Notes: generated from the sequence alone by a model not told the origin. Counted from the stretch's first letter, positions 15,258 through 23,843 are shown. The stretch is 64,000 nucleotides of DNA from DATJBF01 sp035515475 (GCA_035515475.1 DATJBF010000048.1:1-64000), one strand, 5' to 3'. Translations and numbers: made by a program.

Positions 15258-16645
15258 ACACCGCCACCGCTACCGCCCTCCGGTTCAAACGCGCCGCGGC
15301 CGCGAAAGCGACGGATCTCCAGCATCGCGCCGTCATCCAAAAGGCCATCGCCACCTACGATGCCGCCGTGGCGCGCGGCAAAACGCGCTTCGCCGATTGG
15401 CAAAATGCCCGTTCCCACGCCGCCGCGATCAAGTGGGAGACGATCAACCATCTCGATCGGTACCTCGAACAGTTCGAGCGTAACGTGCTGGCCAACGGCG
15501 GACACGTCTTCTGGGCCGAAACCGCCGAGGACGCCCGCCAACACATCCTGGCACTCGCCCGCCGCCATGGCGTCCAGAAGGTCGTGAAATCGAAGTCCAT
15601 GACGACCGAGGAAATCCATCTCAACGAGGCGCTGGAAACCGCCGGCATCAAGACGATCGAGACGGACCTCGGCGAGTACATCTGCCAGATCCGGGGCGAA
15701 CCGCCCTACCACATCGTCACGCCCGTCATGCATCTGACCAAAGCGGACATCGCCCAGACGTTTCACGAGAAACTCGGCACGCCCCTGACCGACAACGCGG
15801 AAGAATTGACGATGATCGCCCGCGCCCGGCTCCGCCACGAATTTATGACGGCCGACATGGGGATTACCGGCGCCAACTTCGCGATCGCCGACACGGGCAT
15901 GATCGCGCTGACTGAAAACGAAGGCAACGCGCGCCTGAGTTTTTCGCTGCCGCGGATCCACGTCGCGGTTGTCGGCATCGAAAAGCTCATCCCGCGCTTG
16001 GAAGACCTCGCGTTGTTGTGGCCGCTGCTTTCCACCAGCGGCACGGGCCAGGCCCTCACGGCGTACAGTTCGCTGATCGGCGGACCGCGACAGCCGGGCG
16101 AAACGGACGGTCCCCAGGAGTTTCACGTCGTCCTGCTCGACAACGGCCGCACCCGTCTGCTGGCCGACGCCGAGCAGCGCGACGCGCTTCATTGCATCCG
16201 CTGCGGCGCGTGCCTGAACGCCTGCCCCATCTACAAGAACGTCGGCGGCTACACCTATGCGACCACGTACCAAGGTCCCATCGGTTCGGTCATCACTCCG
16301 CACCTGCGCGACGCCCACCAGTGGTCGCATCTCTCGTACGCCAGTTCGCTGTGCGGCGCGTGCACCGACGCCTGTCCCGTCCGCATCGATCTGCATCATC
16401 ACCTGCTCCACAACCGCCGCAACAGCGTGCAACGCCGGTTCGACCAGCCGATCCAGCGGCTCATGTTCCGCGCGTGGCTGTGGGCCATGCAGTCCCCCGG
16501 CCGCTACACCGTCGGCGGCAAGCTCGCGCGCCTCGCCATCCGGCTCGGGTGGGCGAAGTCCCTGGCGCAGCCGTGGACGGAGGGACGGGAGTTACCGGAG
16601 CCGCCCGAACAAAGTTTCCACGAGTGGTGGAAGCAAACCCGATGA
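15254..16645 (+). CDS. lutB: Lactate utilisation protein LutB, iron-sulphur protein
   Basis: 463 residues. N-terminal LUD domain (VVKSKSMTTEEIHLNEAL, GITGANFAIADTG), then two 4Fe-4S ferredoxin-type clusters, CIRCGACLNACP and CGACTDACP, and a basic C-terminal tail as usual for LutB/YkgF. Electron-transferring subunit of the lactate oxidase. ATGA overlaps join it to lutA upstream and lutC downstream, so the three are translationally coupled. Confidence 0.94.
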   Translation: MNTATATALRFKRAAAAKATDLQHRAVIQKAIATYDAAVARGKTRFADWQNARSHAAAIKWETINHLDRYLEQFERNVLANGGHVFWAETAEDARQHILALARRHGVQKVVKSKSMTTEEIHLNEALETAGIKTIETDLGEYICQIRGEPPYHIVTPVMHLTKADIAQTFHEKLGTPLTDNAEELTMIARARLRHEFMTADMGITGANFAIADTGMIALTENEGNARLSFSLPRIHVAVVGIEKLIPRLEDLALLWPLLSTSGTGQALTAYSSLIGGPRQPGETDGPQEFHVVLLDNGRTRLLADAEQRDALHCIRCGACLNACPIYKNVGGYTYATTYQGPIGSVITPHLRDAHQWSHLSYASSLCGACTDACPVRIDLHHHLLHNRRNSVQRRFDQPIQRLMFRAWLWAMQSPGRYTVGGKLARLAIRLGWAKSLAQPWTEGRELPEPPEQSFHEWWKQTR

Positions 16646-17220
16646 ACCCGGCCCGCGAAAACATTCTGGCCCGCGTGCAGGCCGCCCTGCGCGCGCAAGC
16701 GCATCGCCCTGCGGCGCCGACGACTGCGCCGATTTTCCCGCCCGTCACGAATCCCGAAACGCGGTTCCGCGAGGAATTCATCGCCTTGAAGGGTGAGTTG
16801 ATCGACGGCGCGGAGAAACTCCGCGAGTTCTTGAAACCCTTCGGCAGAATCGCCACCGACGACACCCAACTCGTGCGGGAGGTGATTGGCGACGGCAACG
16901 CCGGCCCGCGCGATTGCGATCTCGGCGTGACCGGTTGCGATTGTCTGATCGCCCAGACGGGATCGGTCGTGGTGTCGACAACTTCCACTGGAGGACGCGC
17001 GTTGTCCGTTCTGCCGCCCACGCATTTGGTGATCGCCCGTCGCGACCAGATCGTCCCCGATCTTGCCTCCGCGATGGCCTTGCTCCGGAAGCGCTACGAC
17101 AGCCGTTGGCCGAGCGCCCTGTCGGTCATTACGGGGCCGAGTCGCACGGCGGACATCGAGAAGATTCTCGTGTTCGGCGCGCACGGCCCCAAACGGCTGG
17201 TGGTTTATCTGGGCAGCTGA
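16642..17220 (+). CDS. lutC: Lactate utilisation protein LutC, LUD domain
   Basis: 192 residues of LUD fold (YkgG type). Visible: GVTGCDCLIAQTGSVVVS, LSVLPPTHLVIARRDQIV and ITGPSRTADIEKILVFGAHG. No cysteine clusters, as expected. Third subunit of the lactate oxidase. Starts within lutB by a 4-bp ATGA overlap. Its 3' end overlaps the oppositely oriented FTR1 gene by 16 bp. Confidence 0.92.
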   Translation: MNPARENILARVQAALRAQAHRPAAPTTAPIFPPVTNPETRFREEFIALKGELIDGAEKLREFLKPFGRIATDDTQLVREVIGDGNAGPRDCDLGVTGCDCLIAQTGSVVVSTTSTGGRALSVLPPTHLVIARRDQIVPDLASAMALLRKRYDSRWPSALSVITGPSRTADIEKILVFGAHGPKRLVVYLGS

Positions 17221-18266
17221 GGCAGGGCCGACGCCGCAGAACTTGGAAAGTTCAATTCTTGATCGGGACGGCCGCGGGGCGTGCGGAATCGGGGCGCGAA
17301 GTAGCAGCCGACGACCAACGCGGCGGCGAGGGCCTGGCCGAGCAAAGTTTCCACGGTTGGAAAGACCGCGAACCACATGCCCATCCACGCCGGGATCAGC
17401 TTGGTCAACGCCGGGATCGGCGTCGTCGGAAGCCAATGGGCGAGTTGCATCTCCTGCCCTTGTTCGCCGACCATGACCAGAAGCACGAGGCCCAGCATGA
17501 CGCCGGTCAATACCAGCATCTTCCGGTACGGCAAGCGGTGGTGCGTCACAAACGTCAGCACGGCGACGATGCCGGAAAAAAACAACCCGAGCAGGGCGCC
17601 TTCCAAGACGGTCCTGGCGCCCAGCCTCAGTTGATAGCTTTGCAGGAAAAGCACCACCTCGAACCCCTCGCGATACAGGGACGCAAACCCCAACAGACAA
17701 AGTCCCCACCTGAGACGGGCCTGGGATATCTGGGCCTTGCCGGCATCGCGGAGCAGCTCCGTTTTCCGTCTGGTGTGCATCGAGATCCAACCGCCCCAAT
17801 ATACCTTGTGGAAGAACCAGTTCATGACCACCAGCAGGACGATGATCGCGAGCAGCCCCGTGGCCGCCTGGAGGTGAAGCGCGGAGACATTCTCCAGCAG
17901 ACTGCTGACGACCCGCACGGCGACGATCCACGTGGCGACGGTCGCTGCGAAGCCGATGGTCGCCCCCATGACAACGGGGCGACGGTGCGGCTGTTGGCGA
18001 CCCACCATGCTCGCGGTAATGGCCGAAAGGACCAGAATGCACTCCAAGCCCTCACGAAACACCAACACCCCGATGTCGAGCCGGGCCACGGTCGCACTGG
18101 TATCCGGAGTTGTCGGATCCGGTACGCCGTGCGCGGCGATGCCTTGCCACACCAACACGCCGGCGACGACGAGCACGGCGATCCCCAGGAGAGCGCGCCA
18201 CAGGACACGCCTGGGCCTGGTGGGCAAAGCCACGGGGAAACGCGATGTTGTGGTGGTTTCACGCAT
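17205..18266 (-). CDS. FTR1-family iron permease
   Basis: 353 residues with about seven hydrophobic spans. Two iron-binding REGxE motifs are present, FREGLECILVL and YREGFEVVLF, in spans 1 and 4 of the permease core, as in Ftr1/EfeU. The N-terminus has an extra hydrophobic helix (RVLWRALLGIAVLVVAGVLV). FTR1 proteins move Fe3+ produced by a coupled ferroxidase. No EfeO/EfeB or copper oxidase is nearby; instead it is last in a minus-strand run after a cytochrome c, FeoA and FeoB (13-bp gap to feoB). Convergent with and overlapping lutC. Confidence 0.9.
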   Translation of the reverse strand: MRETTTTSRFPVALPTRPRRVLWRALLGIAVLVVAGVLVWQGIAAHGVPDPTTPDTSATVARLDIGVLVFREGLECILVLSAITASMVGRQQPHRRPVVMGATIGFAATVATWIVAVRVVSSLLENVSALHLQAATGLLAIIVLLVVMNWFFHKVYWGGWISMHTRRKTELLRDAGKAQISQARLRWGLCLLGFASLYREGFEVVLFLQSYQLRLGARTVLEGALLGLFFSGIVAVLTFVTHHRLPYRKMLVLTGVMLGLVLLVMVGEQGQEMQLAHWLPTTPIPALTKLIPAWMGMWFAVFPTVETLLGQALAAALVVGCYFAPRFRTPRGRPDQELNFPSSAASALPQLPR

Positions 18267-18279
18267 GGCGGGGTAATTC

Positions 18280-20259
18280 CTAGGCGAAGCCGAAATGGCG
18301 GAGGACTTGAAACACCCCGAACGCCGCCAGATAGGCCAAGCCGGTCATGTAGGCAATCTGCAGCAGCGGCCATTTCCACGTACCGGTTTCGCGGCGCGTC
18401 ACGGCTTGCGTCGGTAAACATTGGGCCGCCAAAATGTAAAACACCAGCAGGCTGAAACAGTTGGCCGTGTTGAAAACCGGTTTGCCGTCGGATCGGCGCG
18501 CGTCGCGCAACGTGTCGTACAACGAGTCGGGATGTTCTTCCGCGACGTCGGAACCGACGCCGTACACCACCGCCAGCGTGGACACGATCACCTCGCGGGC
18601 GGCGAAAGAAGTAATCACGCCAATGCCAATCTGCCAGTCAAAACCGAGCGGCCTGAGAACCGGCTCGAGCGAGTGGCCCAGCCGTCCGGCGATGGAATGC
18701 TCGAGTTGGTCGCGTGCCGCCTCAACCTTGGTAGCGGGCGACGCCGTGGGCGATGGCGCCTTGATGCGCGGGAAACTGGCGAGGAACCACAGGCCGACGG
18801 AAATGCAAAGGATGACCGTGCCCGCGCTGCGGATGAACACGGCCGCCCGATCCAACATCTGCAGCGTGGCCGTCCGCAGGCTCGGCAATCGGTAGTGGGG
18901 CAGTTCGAGTACGAGCGGCTTGCTCTCGCCGGGCAGGATGGTATGACGGAACACCCACGCCATCGTCAGCGCCGCGGCGACGCCGACGGCGTACGCACCC
19001 GTGAACGTCAGGGACGCCTTGATCGGCGAGCGCGCAAACAGCAGCGCGATCAGCATCGTGTACACCGGAATCCGGGCGGAACAGGTCATCAACGGCGCGA
19101 CGAGAATCGTGACCAGCCGATCGCGCCGGTCCTCGATGACGCGCGTGGACATGATCGCCGGCAGCGCACAGGCATGCGCCGACAGCAGCGGCACGAACGC
19201 TTTGCCGGGCAATCCGATCCGGCGCATCAGACGATCCATGACGAACGCCGCCCGCGCGAAATAACCGGTGTCTTCGATGAGCGACAGAAGGAAGAACAAG
19301 ATGCCGATTTGCGGCAGGAACACCAGGATCCCGCCCACGCCGCGGATGACGCCGTTCACCAACAGGCTGCTCCACAGTCCTTCCGGCAGATGCTGGGCCG
19401 CGAACGTGGCGACGTACGCAAAAAAGCCGTCGATGAGGTTCATCGGGATTTTTGCCACCTGGAAAATCAGAAAGAAGATCCCGAACATGACCGCGAAAAA
19501 CGCGGCGACGCCGATCACGGGGTGCGTCAGAACCTGGTCAATCTTTTCCGTGCGACGACCCCGCGTCTCGTGGGCATGCGCCACACAGCGCGAGGAAACG
19601 TCTTCGGTCCAGGCATATCGCGCCTGGAACGGACAGCCCGAGCAACCCGTACAGGCGGGTTTGGGTGGGACGAATCCGACCGGTTCGGCAACCGACGCCG
19701 CCAGGCGCGCGATCTCGCGGTGCAGCATGTCCAGCCCGGTGCCGTACCGGGCCGAAATCGGTATCACTGGGCACCCCAGCTCAAGCTGCAGCTTGGCGGG
19801 ATCGATCTGCAGGCCGTGTTCTTCCGCCATGTCCATCATGTTCAGGGCGACGACGGTCGGGACCTGCAACTCCAGAATCTGGCTGACGAGGAAAAGATTG
19901 CGTTCGAGATTCGTCGCATCGACGATGAGCAGAACCGCGTCGGCCCGGCTGTGGTCCGACAATCGTCCCCGCACCGCTTGTGCCGCGACTTGCTCTTCCG
20001 GAGATGAGGAATCAAGGCTGTAGAGGCCGGGCAAATCGACCACGGTGACCGGCTGCCCGCCTATGTGCGCCCGCCCGATCCTGCATTCGATTGTCGTGCC
20101 CGGAAAGTTCGCCGTCTTCGCCCGCAACCCCGTCAGCGCGTTGAACAGCGTCGTCTTTCCCGCGTTCGGATTGCCCGCCAGGACCAGTGTAAACCGGTGC
20201 GATTTCGACACGGTTGCGCCGGGATCGCGAGCGTTGGCAAGAGGAGAATCGGCAATCAT
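18280..20259 (-). CDS. feoB: Ferrous iron transport protein B (GTPase-coupled Fe2+ permease)
   Basis: 659 residues. The N-terminal G domain shows G1 GNPNAGKTT, G2/Thr switch (NFPGTTIE), G3 VDLPGLYSL and G4 ALNMMD. A cysteine-containing spacer (PACTGCSGCPFQARY) precedes the Gate/Nucleos membrane region (PLLSAHACALPAIMSTR). ATG at 20259 overlaps feoA by 4 bp; longer in-frame readings upstream are shadows of feoA. Somewhat shorter than E. coli FeoB. Inner-membrane Fe2+ importer, coupled to FeoA. Confidence 0.95.
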   Translation of the reverse strand: MIADSPLANARDPGATVSKSHRFTLVLAGNPNAGKTTLFNALTGLRAKTANFPGTTIECRIGRAHIGGQPVTVVDLPGLYSLDSSSPEEQVAAQAVRGRLSDHSRADAVLLIVDATNLERNLFLVSQILELQVPTVVALNMMDMAEEHGLQIDPAKLQLELGCPVIPISARYGTGLDMLHREIARLAASVAEPVGFVPPKPACTGCSGCPFQARYAWTEDVSSRCVAHAHETRGRRTEKIDQVLTHPVIGVAAFFAVMFGIFFLIFQVAKIPMNLIDGFFAYVATFAAQHLPEGLWSSLLVNGVIRGVGGILVFLPQIGILFFLLSLIEDTGYFARAAFVMDRLMRRIGLPGKAFVPLLSAHACALPAIMSTRVIEDRRDRLVTILVAPLMTCSARIPVYTMLIALLFARSPIKASLTFTGAYAVGVAAALTMAWVFRHTILPGESKPLVLELPHYRLPSLRTATLQMLDRAAVFIRSAGTVILCISVGLWFLASFPRIKAPSPTASPATKVEAARDQLEHSIAGRLGHSLEPVLRPLGFDWQIGIGVITSFAAREVIVSTLAVVYGVGSDVAEEHPDSLYDTLRDARRSDGKPVFNTANCFSLLVFYILAAQCLPTQAVTRRETGTWKWPLLQIAYMTGLAYLAAFGVFQVLRHFGFA

Positions 20260-20576
20260 GTTGTGGCCTTTGATCCGTCCGGACATTCGCAACGGCCCGC
20301 ACAGGGTTCGACCAGGACGCGGTCGGCCAGCCGCGCGGAGATGCCCAGGCGCGAGCCGAACACGCGGACGATCAGCGGGTCGCCCCGCTTGACCAATTCC
20401 ACCTGTCGCCCGATGCAAATTCCAAGCGCCTTGAGCCGATCCATACTGTCGTCCTCCGCTTCGACCCGCCGGATCACGGCGCACACCTTCGGTTCCAGCT
20501 CGGGCAGCCGAACCAAGGACCCGGTCACCGGCGGAGCCGCTTCACCCCGCCCCGGGATCGCAGAAGATTCAGGCAT
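20256..20576 (-). CDS. feoA: Ferrous iron transport protein A
   Basis: 106 residues. The SH3-like FeoA core is recognisable in RRVEAEDDSMDRLKALGICI, then GDPLIVRVFGSRLGISARLA. An extra N-terminal 30 residues and a CAGRCECPD cysteine tail extend it beyond the usual 75-85 residues. ATGA overlap with feoB, and 10 bp after the cytochrome gene. Regulates FeoB; expected in the cytoplasm. Confidence 0.88.
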   Translation of the reverse strand: MPESSAIPGRGEAAPPVTGSLVRLPELEPKVCAVIRRVEAEDDSMDRLKALGICIGRQVELVKRGDPLIVRVFGSRLGISARLADRVLVEPCAGRCECPDGSKATT

Positions 20577-20586
20577 TGCGTTCTCC

Positions 20587-20889
20587 TTATTGCTTCGTCT
20601 TCGCGTTCAGCGGTTTCTCGGCTTCCGCGCGCACCGACTGCAGGTATTCCGACAATTGTTTGTACTGTTCATCGTTCAGGTGCGCCTTGCGTCGCATTTT
20701 CTCCATCCAGGTCTGCCAACTTTTGCCGTCGTACTTTGCCGGGTCATAAAACTTGTGACACCGCGCGCATTTGCTCACGTAAAGCTTTCTCCCCGCCATG
20801 AGCTCTTCGGCTGGCCGCTGCATGTTCCCGTCGGCGCGCCCACCCGGCGTCACGAGTGCCAACAACACGACGCTGACAAACCCACGCAT
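20587..20889 (-). CDS. Small monohaem c-type cytochrome
   Basis: 100 residues. Signal peptide (MRGFVSVVLLALVTPGGRA), then LYVSKCARCHKFYDPAKY carrying a single CxxCH haem-c site. A methionine ligand may be WMEKMRRKA. Exported to the periplasm. It overlaps the preceding OMP gene by one base and lies 10 bp before feoA, so it is firmly within the iron operon. Possible role: electron transfer to or from iron at the importer; this is inference. Confidence 0.8.
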   Translation of the reverse strand: MRGFVSVVLLALVTPGGRADGNMQRPAEELMAGRKLYVSKCARCHKFYDPAKYDGKSWQTWMEKMRRKAHLNDEQYKQLSEYLQSVRAEAEKPLNAKTKQ

Positions 20890-21710
20890 CAGAGTTCAAT
20901 CCCGAAGATCAACCGGACGTTGACGCGTTCGTGCCCCTCCAGATCAAACGCGTGATTGCCATCGGGGTTGCCTTGAAAATTGTTGCCATAGACCTGCGGC
21001 AACACGGTCAACGTCGCCCACCAATTCTCCTGGGTATATGTGACAACCGGACCGACAAAGACGGCCGTGTTTTCCCAGAGCTCGTATTCCGGTAGCTCGT
21101 TGTGGTCGCGCGCCTCGATCCCCAGCGACCAGCGTTTGCTGACGGGGCGCGTGATCCCAAAACTCAACTCGACCTCGCCTTCCTCGCCGTCATCGTTGAG
21201 ATTCCATTCGGTCGCGTGCGCGAGGTTCAGCGCCCATTTCCAATCACCACAGCGCTGACCGAGAATGATTCTCTGCTCCAATTCGGCTTCGTCGCCCGAA
21301 TAGCGCGGCTCGAGATAGAGCGTCAAGCCGACGGCATGCTCCGCCGGGTTGAGCAGCAGGCAGCGGTTCTCCAGTGATAGGCCGTCGAACTTGAATTCTG
21401 AATGGGTCTCCAGCGTAACCGGATCGCGGTAGTTTTCCGCCAAGGTATTCAGGTACAACGCGACCGTGTACCGGTCCGTCGCGCCGTACTCGAACTCCTC
21501 ACGGAACTCCCAGCGATTGAAGTTCTCCTGCCCCACCTCGGCGTCGCGGCCCGCGCGCAACGTGATGGTTTGCTCGAACTCGGCCGCACCGGCCGGCATC
21601 GTCTCCGGTTCGTAGCTGTACGTGAAGTAACGCTCGGTGGCCCATGCCCCGGTCACGTTCATCGTCCATGTCAACATCGCGATCATCCAACGCCATCCAT
21701 ATCGCCTCAC
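20889..21710 (-). CDS. Predicted outer-membrane beta-barrel protein (DUF6662-like)
   Basis: 273 residues. Signal peptide ending near TGAWA, then alternating amphipathic strands rich in Glu, Tyr and Trp (RYFTYSYEPETMPAGAAEFE, FEQTITLRAG, VALYLNTLAENY) and a C-terminal strand ending VNVRLIFGIEL, as for barrel proteins. Such proteins often accompany c-type cytochrome or metal operons. It starts the cytochrome-feoA-feoB-FTR1 run; the 1-bp overlap with the cytochrome implies coupling. An outer-membrane iron entry route is inference. Confidence 0.65.
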   Translation of the reverse strand: MRRYGWRWMIAMLTWTMNVTGAWATERYFTYSYEPETMPAGAAEFEQTITLRAGRDAEVGQENFNRWEFREEFEYGATDRYTVALYLNTLAENYRDPVTLETHSEFKFDGLSLENRCLLLNPAEHAVGLTLYLEPRYSGDEAELEQRIILGQRCGDWKWALNLAHATEWNLNDDGEEGEVELSFGITRPVSKRWSLGIEARDHNELPEYELWENTAVFVGPVVTYTQENWWATLTVLPQVYGNNFQGNPDGNHAFDLEGHERVNVRLIFGIEL

Positions 21711-21793
21711 GGTCAGTCTCCAAGTATTGCTAGACTGGCACGGTCTGGTTTGCTATTTTGCTGGTCGAGAACGCGCCTCGAACGCGTCTCTCG

Positions 21794-21838
21794 TTGAGGG
21801 TTGCGCTGCGGCGTGCCAAACCTGCGCGCAGCCCTCAA
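21794..21838 (-). terminator. Hairpin after the ferritin-like gene
   Basis: Arms TTGAGGGTTGCGC (21794-21806) and GCGCAGCCCTCAA (21826-21838), one mismatch over 13 bp. It lies 7 bases past the stop of the ferritin-like gene and before the OMP gene in transcription order. No T-run follows, so partial termination or mRNA processing is as likely as full termination. Confidence 0.5.
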
Positions 21839-21844
21839 ATCTTT

Positions 21845-22264
21845 CTACTCCAATAGTGTCGCAATCTCCTGTACGTGCTCCGTTTCCACGCTGATCTGCT
21901 TGCGAATGAAATCTTCCAGCATCGTGTCGCCCGCCACGCGCGGCAACACTTCCTTGTAGGCCTCGAGCGCCTGGCGCTCGACTTCCAACATCTCCGCGAG
22001 CGCCTCCGGCAAATTGGTCGGGCCGCCGTGCAATTCCAACGCGATCTTGAGCTGCGGGATGTGGCCGAGCGCGCGGATCTGCTTGGCAATCGCCTCGGCA
22101 TGTTCGAGCGTCTCCCGCGTCCCGTCATCGAACAGTTTCTCGGCCGCCAGCCGGTCCACGCCGCGCAGCCGATATCTCATCTGGAAATACCGCAGGAACG
22201 CTTCGACTTCCTCCGCCATCAGCCGATTCAAGTCTTCCACTATCTCGTCGCGATCGACCTTCAT
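21845..22264 (-). CDS. Ferritin-like (bacterioferritin-type) di-iron protein
   Basis: 139 residues forming four predicted helices. Di-iron ligand motifs are visible: EEVEAFLRYFQMRYRL, ETLEHAEAIAKQI (ExxxHAE, helix 2), LEVERQALEAYKEVLP, and VETEHVQEIATLLE (ExxH, helix 4). This matches the ferritin-like/bacterioferritin pattern, shorter than classical bacterioferritin (about 158). Likely iron storage or detoxification in the cytoplasm. ATG overlaps the upstream repressor stop by 4 bp, so expression is coupled to the regulator. Confidence 0.82.
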   Translation of the reverse strand: MKVDRDEIVEDLNRLMAEEVEAFLRYFQMRYRLRGVDRLAAEKLFDDGTRETLEHAEAIAKQIRALGHIPQLKIALELHGGPTNLPEALAEMLEVERQALEAYKEVLPRVAGDTMLEDFIRKQISVETEHVQEIATLLE

Positions 22265-22791
22265 AGCCTCGCGTGCTGCAATTCCTCGATCAGACAATGC
22301 CCGTTGCATACTTCGCAGGTCTTGCTCTCGGGGCACTCATCGTGAAAGTTCTTGAACCGCGCCAACACCTGCCTGGCCAACGGATCCTCGGACACCAGGA
22401 ATCTCATGAAATGGACCAGTTGTTCGCCGGTGGGTTGGCTGATTAAATGTTCGACCTTGCAGCTGTCGATTTCGGCCTGCAGCTCCGGCACATCCAGCAC
22501 TTCCCGGAGAAAAGCCTTCACCACCGCCTTCTTCGCCATGACGGCTTGCACGGCTCTCTGCCCTTTCTCCGAAAGCTTGACCAAACGCCGCTCGTCGGTA
22601 TCCAAAAACCCTCGCTTCTTGAGCGTCCGGAGGTTGATCGATACGCTGCCCCGCGTGATTCCCAGTTGGCGGGCGATGTCGGACACTCGCGCCCAACCGC
22701 CATACTCCAAGCCCACCTCGTGGATAGCCAACAAATGATGAGCCGCACTGTGTGTCAGCTCGTTCGCCTCGAATTCCTTCCACGTTTCCAT
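22261..22791 (-). CDS. DtxR/MntR-family metal-dependent repressor with C-terminal cysteine cluster
   Basis: 176 residues. Winged helix (about 35-75: VSDIARQLGITRGSVSINLR) followed by a DtxR dimerisation domain with the metal-ligand segment C111-K-V-E114-H115, matching Cys/Glu/His of DtxR site 2. The C-terminus lacks the SH3-like domain and instead has C153, C159, C162 and C166 (C-x5-C-x2-C-x3-C). ATG at 22791 chosen for similarity; upstream in-frame residues are doubtful. It heads the ferritin, cytochrome, Feo and FTR1 genes, so an iron sensor is the natural reading. Confidence 0.82.
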   Translation of the reverse strand: METWKEFEANELTHSAAHHLLAIHEVGLEYGGWARVSDIARQLGITRGSVSINLRTLKKRGFLDTDERRLVKLSEKGQRAVQAVMAKKAVVKAFLREVLDVPELQAEIDSCKVEHLISQPTGEQLVHFMRFLVSEDPLARQVLARFKNFHDECPESKTCEVCNGHCLIEELQHARL

Positions 22792-22814
22792 GGAAGGTTG
22801 TCTTATAGGACACC

Positions 22815-22832
22815 TGTTTGGTATGTCAAACA
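22815..22832. promoter_or_regulatory. Candidate operator of the DtxR-like repressor
   Basis: Perfect inverted repeat TGTTTG-GTATGT-CAAACA in the 155-bp divergent gap, 23 bp upstream of the repressor start. Position and dyad symmetry suit autoregulation. The sequence is not the classical DtxR box, so the binding partner is an inference. Confidence 0.5.
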
Positions 22833-22946
22833 TAAAAAGAGAAAATTTGTCTGCTTAGGAGTGCGCCGTCATCTGTTTTGCTCAAAAAGCGGCTTTCCCA
22901 ACGCGCTCCGCGGGATTATAGTCCGTCCCAACAAGGAGGCAGTGGG

Positions 22947-23843
22947 GTGGAACAGTTGGTCGATACCTTTCTCGATCACTTGGCGGTGGAACGCGGGCTG
23001 GCCGAGAACACGCGACTCGCGTATCGCGCCGATCTCGCGCAGTTCACTGAGTTCCTCCGTCACCGCGGGATCCGTCAGCTCAACGCGGCGCAACGCGAAC
23101 ACGTCACAGAGTACCTGCTGCGGCGTCGCAAGGGCGGGCTGAGTGCGAGGAGTTTGTCGCGGCATCTGGCGGCCATCCGCATGTTCTGCCGGTTCCTGTT
23201 CCGCGAAAAACTGCTGGCGGCGGACATCACGCAAACCATCGACTCTCCCAAGCTTTGGCGTACCCTTCCCCACACGCTCGGTTACGAGGAGGTAGAACGC
23301 CTGCTGGCTGCGCCGGACACTCGTAGGAAACTCGGACTGCGCGACAAGGCGATGCTGGAATTCCTGTATGCCACGGGCCTGCGCGTCAGCGAAGTCGCGC
23401 ACGCCAAGCTCAACGACATCAACTTTGAAGCCGGCTTCGTGCGGTCGATCGGCAAAGGCAACAAGGAGCGAATTGTTCCTGTGGGGAAACAAGCGGTGGA
23501 GTGGCTGCAACGGTACCTCCGCGAAGCACGGGCGTCGTTTCCCAAGTCCGACAGTGTCCCCGAGGTGTTTCTCTCCACCCGCGGCAAACCGCTGAGTCGA
23601 AAGACCATCTGGCTCCTGATCAAGAAACACGCCCGGGCTGCGGGCATTCCGACGAATATCACGCCCCACACGCTGCGGCACAGTTTTGCGACGCATCTCC
23701 TCGATAACGGGGGCGACCTCCGCGTCATCCAGGAGATGCTGGGCCACGCCGACATCTCGACGACCCAGGTTTACACGCATGTCGACCAGCAGCGGCTCAA
23801 GGAAACGCATTATCGGTACCACCCTCGCTCGGGGCGGCGCTGA
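22947..23843 (+). CDS. xerD: Site-specific tyrosine recombinase XerD-type
   Basis: 298 residues, the canonical Xer length. N-terminal core-binding SAM-like domain (VDTFLDHLAVERGLAENT) and catalytic domain with Arg in LYATGLRVSEVAHAKL, Lys in GKGNKERIVPVG, HTLRHSFATHLL (H-x-x-R), LGHADISTTQVYTHV (His and the nucleophilic Tyr). Resolves chromosome dimers at dif with a partner Xer. GTG start at 22947 chosen because AAGGAGG lies 7 bases upstream; a TTG at 22878 is less likely. No dif site recognised here. Confidence 0.92.
   Translation: MEQLVDTFLDHLAVERGLAENTRLAYRADLAQFTEFLRHRGIRQLNAAQREHVTEYLLRRRKGGLSARSLSRHLAAIRMFCRFLFREKLLAADITQTIDSPKLWRTLPHTLGYEEVERLLAAPDTRRKLGLRDKAMLEFLYATGLRVSEVAHAKLNDINFEAGFVRSIGKGNKERIVPVGKQAVEWLQRYLREARASFPKSDSVPEVFLSTRGKPLSRKTIWLLIKKHARAAGIPTNITPHTLRHSFATHLLDNGGDLRVIQEMLGHADISTTQVYTHVDQQRLKETHYRYHPRSGRR

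Noticed and set aside
22933..22947. TTG start for xerD at 22878
   Set aside because: GTG at 22947 has an ideal AAGGAGG at 7-base spacing and gives the canonical 298-residue length.
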